The notes beneath the pieces were generated by a model, which saw only the letters and a list, made by a program, of their open reading frames with translations, ran no database searches and was not told the origin of the DNA. A program made the position numbers and the translations under genes. From Marthasterias glacialis (lineage: Eukaryota; Echinodermata; Asteroidea; Forcipulatida; Asteriidae), in NCBI GenBank assembly GCA_911728455.2, contig OU452236.1:13193838-13257837 (forward strand): a stretch of 64,000 nucleotides of DNA, in the 5' to 3' direction. This document shows, in pieces, positions 60,947 to 64,000 of this stretch; the stretch's first letter is position 1; the number at the start of each line of letters is the position of its first letter.

Positions 60947-63880
60947 TTGTTTTCACTCTGTTACAGCTTCGTGTACAAAAGTACCATTAGACAGGCGTTT
61001 GAAGCGCATTCGGAGCAGCCCCGCTCCCTGGTGATTTCAAGGCGGAAGATGGCCCTGGCTGGCCAGGAAAACCAGATTTTCAGATGCAGGACTATGGCAG
61101 CTAACTGCAGGTACAAGAAATTTCTCTCTAGCCCCATTATTTCTGGAGTTATTGGCCGTGGCGCTGCCCACTTCTTTTATCGACGTGTTTTTTTTTGCTG
61201 GCTTCGGTCTAGCACACAGGTAGGGGCCTTGCCTATTGTTGAGGTACACACAGCATGGCCGTAGCACTGGACATCCTCGGGGTGTCCTCTCTCCGCGGTC
61301 CCTGGCATCCTCCCTGTTTATCCTGCATCCTCAAGACCGGCATTTTCGGAAAGCCCTTGAGCAGGGCTTTCCAACAGTGTCAGACTTGTCAGTTTCCCGC
61401 CAATACTTTGGGAGATAGAGCCGTTGCTAAGTCTTGTTTTCACTCTGTTACAGCTTCGTGTACAAAAGTGCCATTAGACAGGCGTTTGAAGCGCATTCGG
61501 AGCAGCCCCACTCCCTGGTGATTTCAAGGCGGAAGATGGCCCTGGCTGGCCAAGAAAACCAGATTTTCAGATGCAGGACTATGGCAGCTAACTGCAGGTA
61601 CAAGAAATTTCTCTCTAGCCCCATTATTTCTGGAGTTATTGGCCGTGGCGCTGCCCACTTCTTTTTTCGGCGTGTTTTTTTTTTTTTTGCTGGCTTCGGT
61701 CCAGCACACATGTAGGGGCCTTGCCTATTGTTGACATACACACAGCATGGCCGTAGCACTGGACATCCTCGGGGTGTCCTCTCTCCGCGGTCCCTGGCAT
61801 CCTCCCTGTTTATCCTGCATCCTCAAGACCGGCATTTTCGGAAAGCCCTTGAGCAGGGCTTTCCAACAGTGTCAGACTTGTCAGTTTCCCGCCAATACTT
61901 TGGGAGATAGAGCCGTTGCTAAGTCTTGTTTTCACTCTGTTACAGCTTCGTGTACAAAAGTACCATTAGACAGGCGTTTGAAGCGCATTCGGAGCAGCCC
62001 CGCTCCCTGGTGATTTCAAGGCAGAAGATGGCCCTGGCTGGCCAAGAAAACCAGATTTTCAGATGCAGGACTATGGCAGCTAACTGCAGGTACAAGAAAT
62101 TTCTCTCTAGCCCCATTATTTCTGGAGTTATTGGCCGTGGCGCTGCCCACTTCTTTTATCGACGTGTTTTTTTTTGCTGGCTTCGGTCCAGCACACAGGT
62201 AGGGGCCTTGCCTATTGTTGAGGTACACACAGCATGGCCGTAGCACTGGACATCCTCGGGGTGTCCTCTCTCCGCGGTCCCTGGCATCCTCCCTGTTTAT
62301 CCTGCATCCTCAAGACCGGCATTTTCGGAAAGCCCTTGAGCAGGGCTTTCCAACAGTGTCAGACTTGTCAGTTTCCCGCCAATACTTTGGGAGATAGAGC
62401 CGTTGCTAAGTCTTGTTTTCACTCTGTTACAGCTTCGTGTACAAAAGTGCCATTAGACAGGCGTTTGAAGCGCATTCGGAGCAGCCCCACTCCCTGGTGA
62501 TTTCAAGGCGGAAGATGGCCCTGGCTGGCCAAGAAAACCAGATTTTCAGATGCAGGACTATGGCAGCTAACTGCAGGTACAAGAAATTCCTCTCTAGCCC
62601 CATTATTTCTGGAGTTATTGGCCGTGGCGCTGCCCACTTCTTTTTTCGGCGTGTTTTTTTTTTTTTTGCTGGCTTCGGTCCAGCACACATGTAGGGGCCT
62701 TGCCTATTGTTGACGTACACACAGCATGGCCGTAGCACTGGACATCCTCGGGGTGTCCTCTCTCCGCGGTCCCTGGCATCCTCCCTGTTTATCCTGCATC
62801 CTCAAGACCGGCATTTTCGGAAAGCCCTGGAGCAGGGCTTTCCAACAGTGTCAGACTTGTCAGTTTCCCGCCAATACTTTGGGAGATAGAGCCGTTGCTA
62901 AGTCTTGTTTTCACTCTGTTACAGCTTCGTGTACAAAAGTACCATTAGACAGGCGTTTGAAGCGCATTCGGAGCAGCCCCGCTCCCTGGTGATTTCAAGG
63001 CGGAAGATGGCCCTGGCTGGCCAGGAAAACCAGATTTTCAGATGCAGGACTATGGCAGCTAACTGCAGGTACAAGAAATTTCTCTCTAGCCCCATTATTT
63101 CTGGAGTTATTGGCCGTGGCGCTGCCCACTTCTTTTTTCGGCGTGTTTTTTTTTGCTGGCTTCGGTCCAGCACACATGTAGGGGCCTTGCCTATTGTTGA
63201 CGTACACACAGCATGGCCGTAGCACTGGACATCCTCGGGGTGTCCTCTCTCCGCGGTCCCTGGCATCCTTCCTGTTTATCCTGCATCCTCAAGACCGGCA
63301 TTTTCGGAAAGCCCTTGAGCAGGGCTTTCCAACAGTGTCAGACTTGTCAGTTTCCCGCCAATACTTTGGGAGATAGAGCCGTTGCTAAGTCTTGTTTTCA
63401 CTCTGTTACAGCTTCGTGTACAAAAGTGCCATTAGACAGGCGTTTGAAGCGCATTCGGAGCAGCCCCGCTCCCTGGTGATTTCAAGGCGGAAGATGGCCC
63501 TGGCTGGCCAGGAAAACCGGATTTTCAGATGAAGGACTATGGCAGCTAACTGCAGGTACAAGAAATTTCTCTCTAGCCCCATTATTTCTGGAGTTATTGG
63601 CCGTGGCGCTGCCCACTTCTTTTATCGACGTGTTTTTTTTTTGCTGGCTTCGGTCCAGCACACAGGTAGGGGCCTTGCCTATTGTTGAGGTACACACAGC
63701 ATGGCCGTAGCACTGGACATCCTCGGGGTGTCCTCTCTCCGCGGTCCCTGGCATCCTCCCTGTTTATCCTGCATCCTCAAGACCGGCATTTTCGGAAAGC
63801 CCTTGAGCAGGGCTTTCCAACAGTGTCAGACTTGTCAGTTTCCCGCCAATACTTTGGGAGATAGAGCCGTTGCTAAGTCT
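60947..63880 (+). repeat. Segment with type D monomers, right copy of the 13185-bp repeat
   Basis: It has the same monomer order and private markers as 47762-50694. Markers include CCCTGGAGCAGGG at about 62826 (49641 in the left copy) and CATCCTTCCTG at about 63264. Monomers 47762 and 61926 each have a few private changes (GATAGTGCC and ATTAAACAGG; AAGGCAGAAG), so the copies are not identical, which argues against a simple assembly echo. Confidence 0.86.
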
Positions 63881-64000
63881 TGTTTTCACTCTGTTACAGC
63901 TTCGTGTACAAAAGTACCATTAGACAAACGTTTGAAGCGCATTCGGAGCAGCCCCGCTCCCTGGTGATTTCAAGGCGGAAGATGGCCCTGGCTGGCCAGG

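Larger units (their letters stand above)
1..64000 (+). repeat. Satellite array, ~488-bp monomer, about 131 copies
   Basis: The whole window is a direct tandem repeat with a basic period of 485-494 bp. I phase it on the motif TTGTTTTCACTCTG, present once per monomer with minor variants; 129 such anchors are visible from 403 to 63881, and no monomer is inverted. Apart from one truncated unit and two transposon insertions, spacing never leaves the 485-494 range. Monomer parts, as offsets from the anchor: exon-like segment +20 to +163; conserved block to about +230; T-tract near +240; variable diagnostic segment to about +396; perfect hairpin in the last ~85 bases. The array is open at both ends of the window. 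Similar long satellites with higher-order structure are known from centromeric, pericentromeric and subtelomeric chromatin; which applies here cannot be told from the sequence. Confidence 0.98.
44834..64000 (+). repeat. GCCGTAGCAC subfamily block with 13/14/27-mer repeats
   Basis: Anchors are 44834, 45322, 45810, 46298, 46785, 47273, 47762, 48249, 48741, 49228, 49720, 50207, 50695, 51183, 51671, 52161, 52649, 53137, 53625, 54114, 54601, 55088, 55579, 56066, 56554, 57042, 57529, 58017, 58505, 58994, 59482, 59970, 60458, 60947, 61434, 61926, 62413, 62905, 63392 and 63881. All but 45322, 51671 and 58505 have one base deleted (GCCGTAGCAC). Those three exceptions carry GGCCGGAAAAACC, GGCTTCAGTCC and TGTTAATCCCGC, and recur at 6349 bp (13 monomers) and 6834 bp (14 monomers). 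The sum, about 13185 bp (27 monomers), also separates 47762 from 60947, 48249 from 61434, and 50207 from 63392. Divergence is visibly lower here than in the first 6 kb. Confidence 0.9.

Noticed and set aside
1-64000. Hundreds of open frames of 60-192 codons on both strands as protein genes
   Set aside because: They recur once per monomer in several overlapping frames and in both directions, use mostly TTG-type starts, and shift frame with T-tract length. This is the signature of a stop-poor repeat, not of genes. The longest ones arise only where one monomer reads into the next.
1-64000. CRISPR array
   Set aside because: The repeat unit is about 488 bp with no short repeat/unique spacer alternation and no cas genes.
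1-64000. 5S rRNA, snRNA or tRNA gene cluster
   Set aside because: No monomer stretch matches the conserved cores of 5S, U1, U2 or U6 that I know. GGCTTCGGTCC resembles a B box only superficially (one base short) and has no A box at the right distance.

Overview
The window is one uninterrupted head-to-tail satellite array, all in the same orientation. I count 129 anchor sites (the motif TTGTTTTCACTCTG or a close variant), one per monomer, plus partial units at both ends. Full monomers are about 485-494 bp, mostly 486-490. The array enters at base 1 and leaves at base 64000 inside a monomer, so neither array edge nor any unique flank is visible. I find no protein gene, rRNA, tRNA, snRNA, CRISPR array or bacterial operon that I can support. 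The many open frames on both strands recur once per monomer and reflect a stop-poor repeat.

The content suggests eukaryotic heterochromatin or a macrosatellite-like locus: a long satellite, higher-order repeat structure, a short terminal-inverted-repeat DNA transposon, and splice-like signals in each monomer. I cannot name the organism.

Layout. Bases 1-5793 are mainly type A monomers (ATGTAGGGGCC followed by CCTATTGTTGACGTACAC). Bases 5794-10168 are type B (ACGTAGCGGCC, GGCTACTGTTGACCTAC) and type C (GGCTATAGATGACGTACAT), with a 3-monomer higher-order repeat. Bases 10169-12127 are type A again, a copy of the 4.2-6.1 kb segment. Bases 12128-17476 are B/C with a second trimer repeat. Bases 17477-27238 mix A, B and C in nested 3-, 7- and 13-monomer duplications. 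A monomer cut to 223 bp lies at 27239-27461. Bases 27462-34790 hold another trimer repeat and several hybrid monomers. Bases 34791-44833 carry two copies of a 633-bp non-autonomous transposon, 5021 bp apart. Bases 44834-64000 are dominated by a subfamily with a one-base deletion (GCCGTAGCAC instead of GCCGTATGCAC), organised in 13-, 14- and 27-monomer repeats.

Each typical monomer has, from the anchor: a 3' splice-like site, a 144-nt phase-2/phase-2 open segment, a 5' splice-like site, a T-tract of 6-15 T, a small hairpin with a UUCG loop, a variable diagnostic segment, and a strong 10-bp-stem hairpin. The history I infer is repeated unequal exchange and local conversion, with the transposon insertion as a dated tracer inside it. 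All copy comparisons were made by eye.
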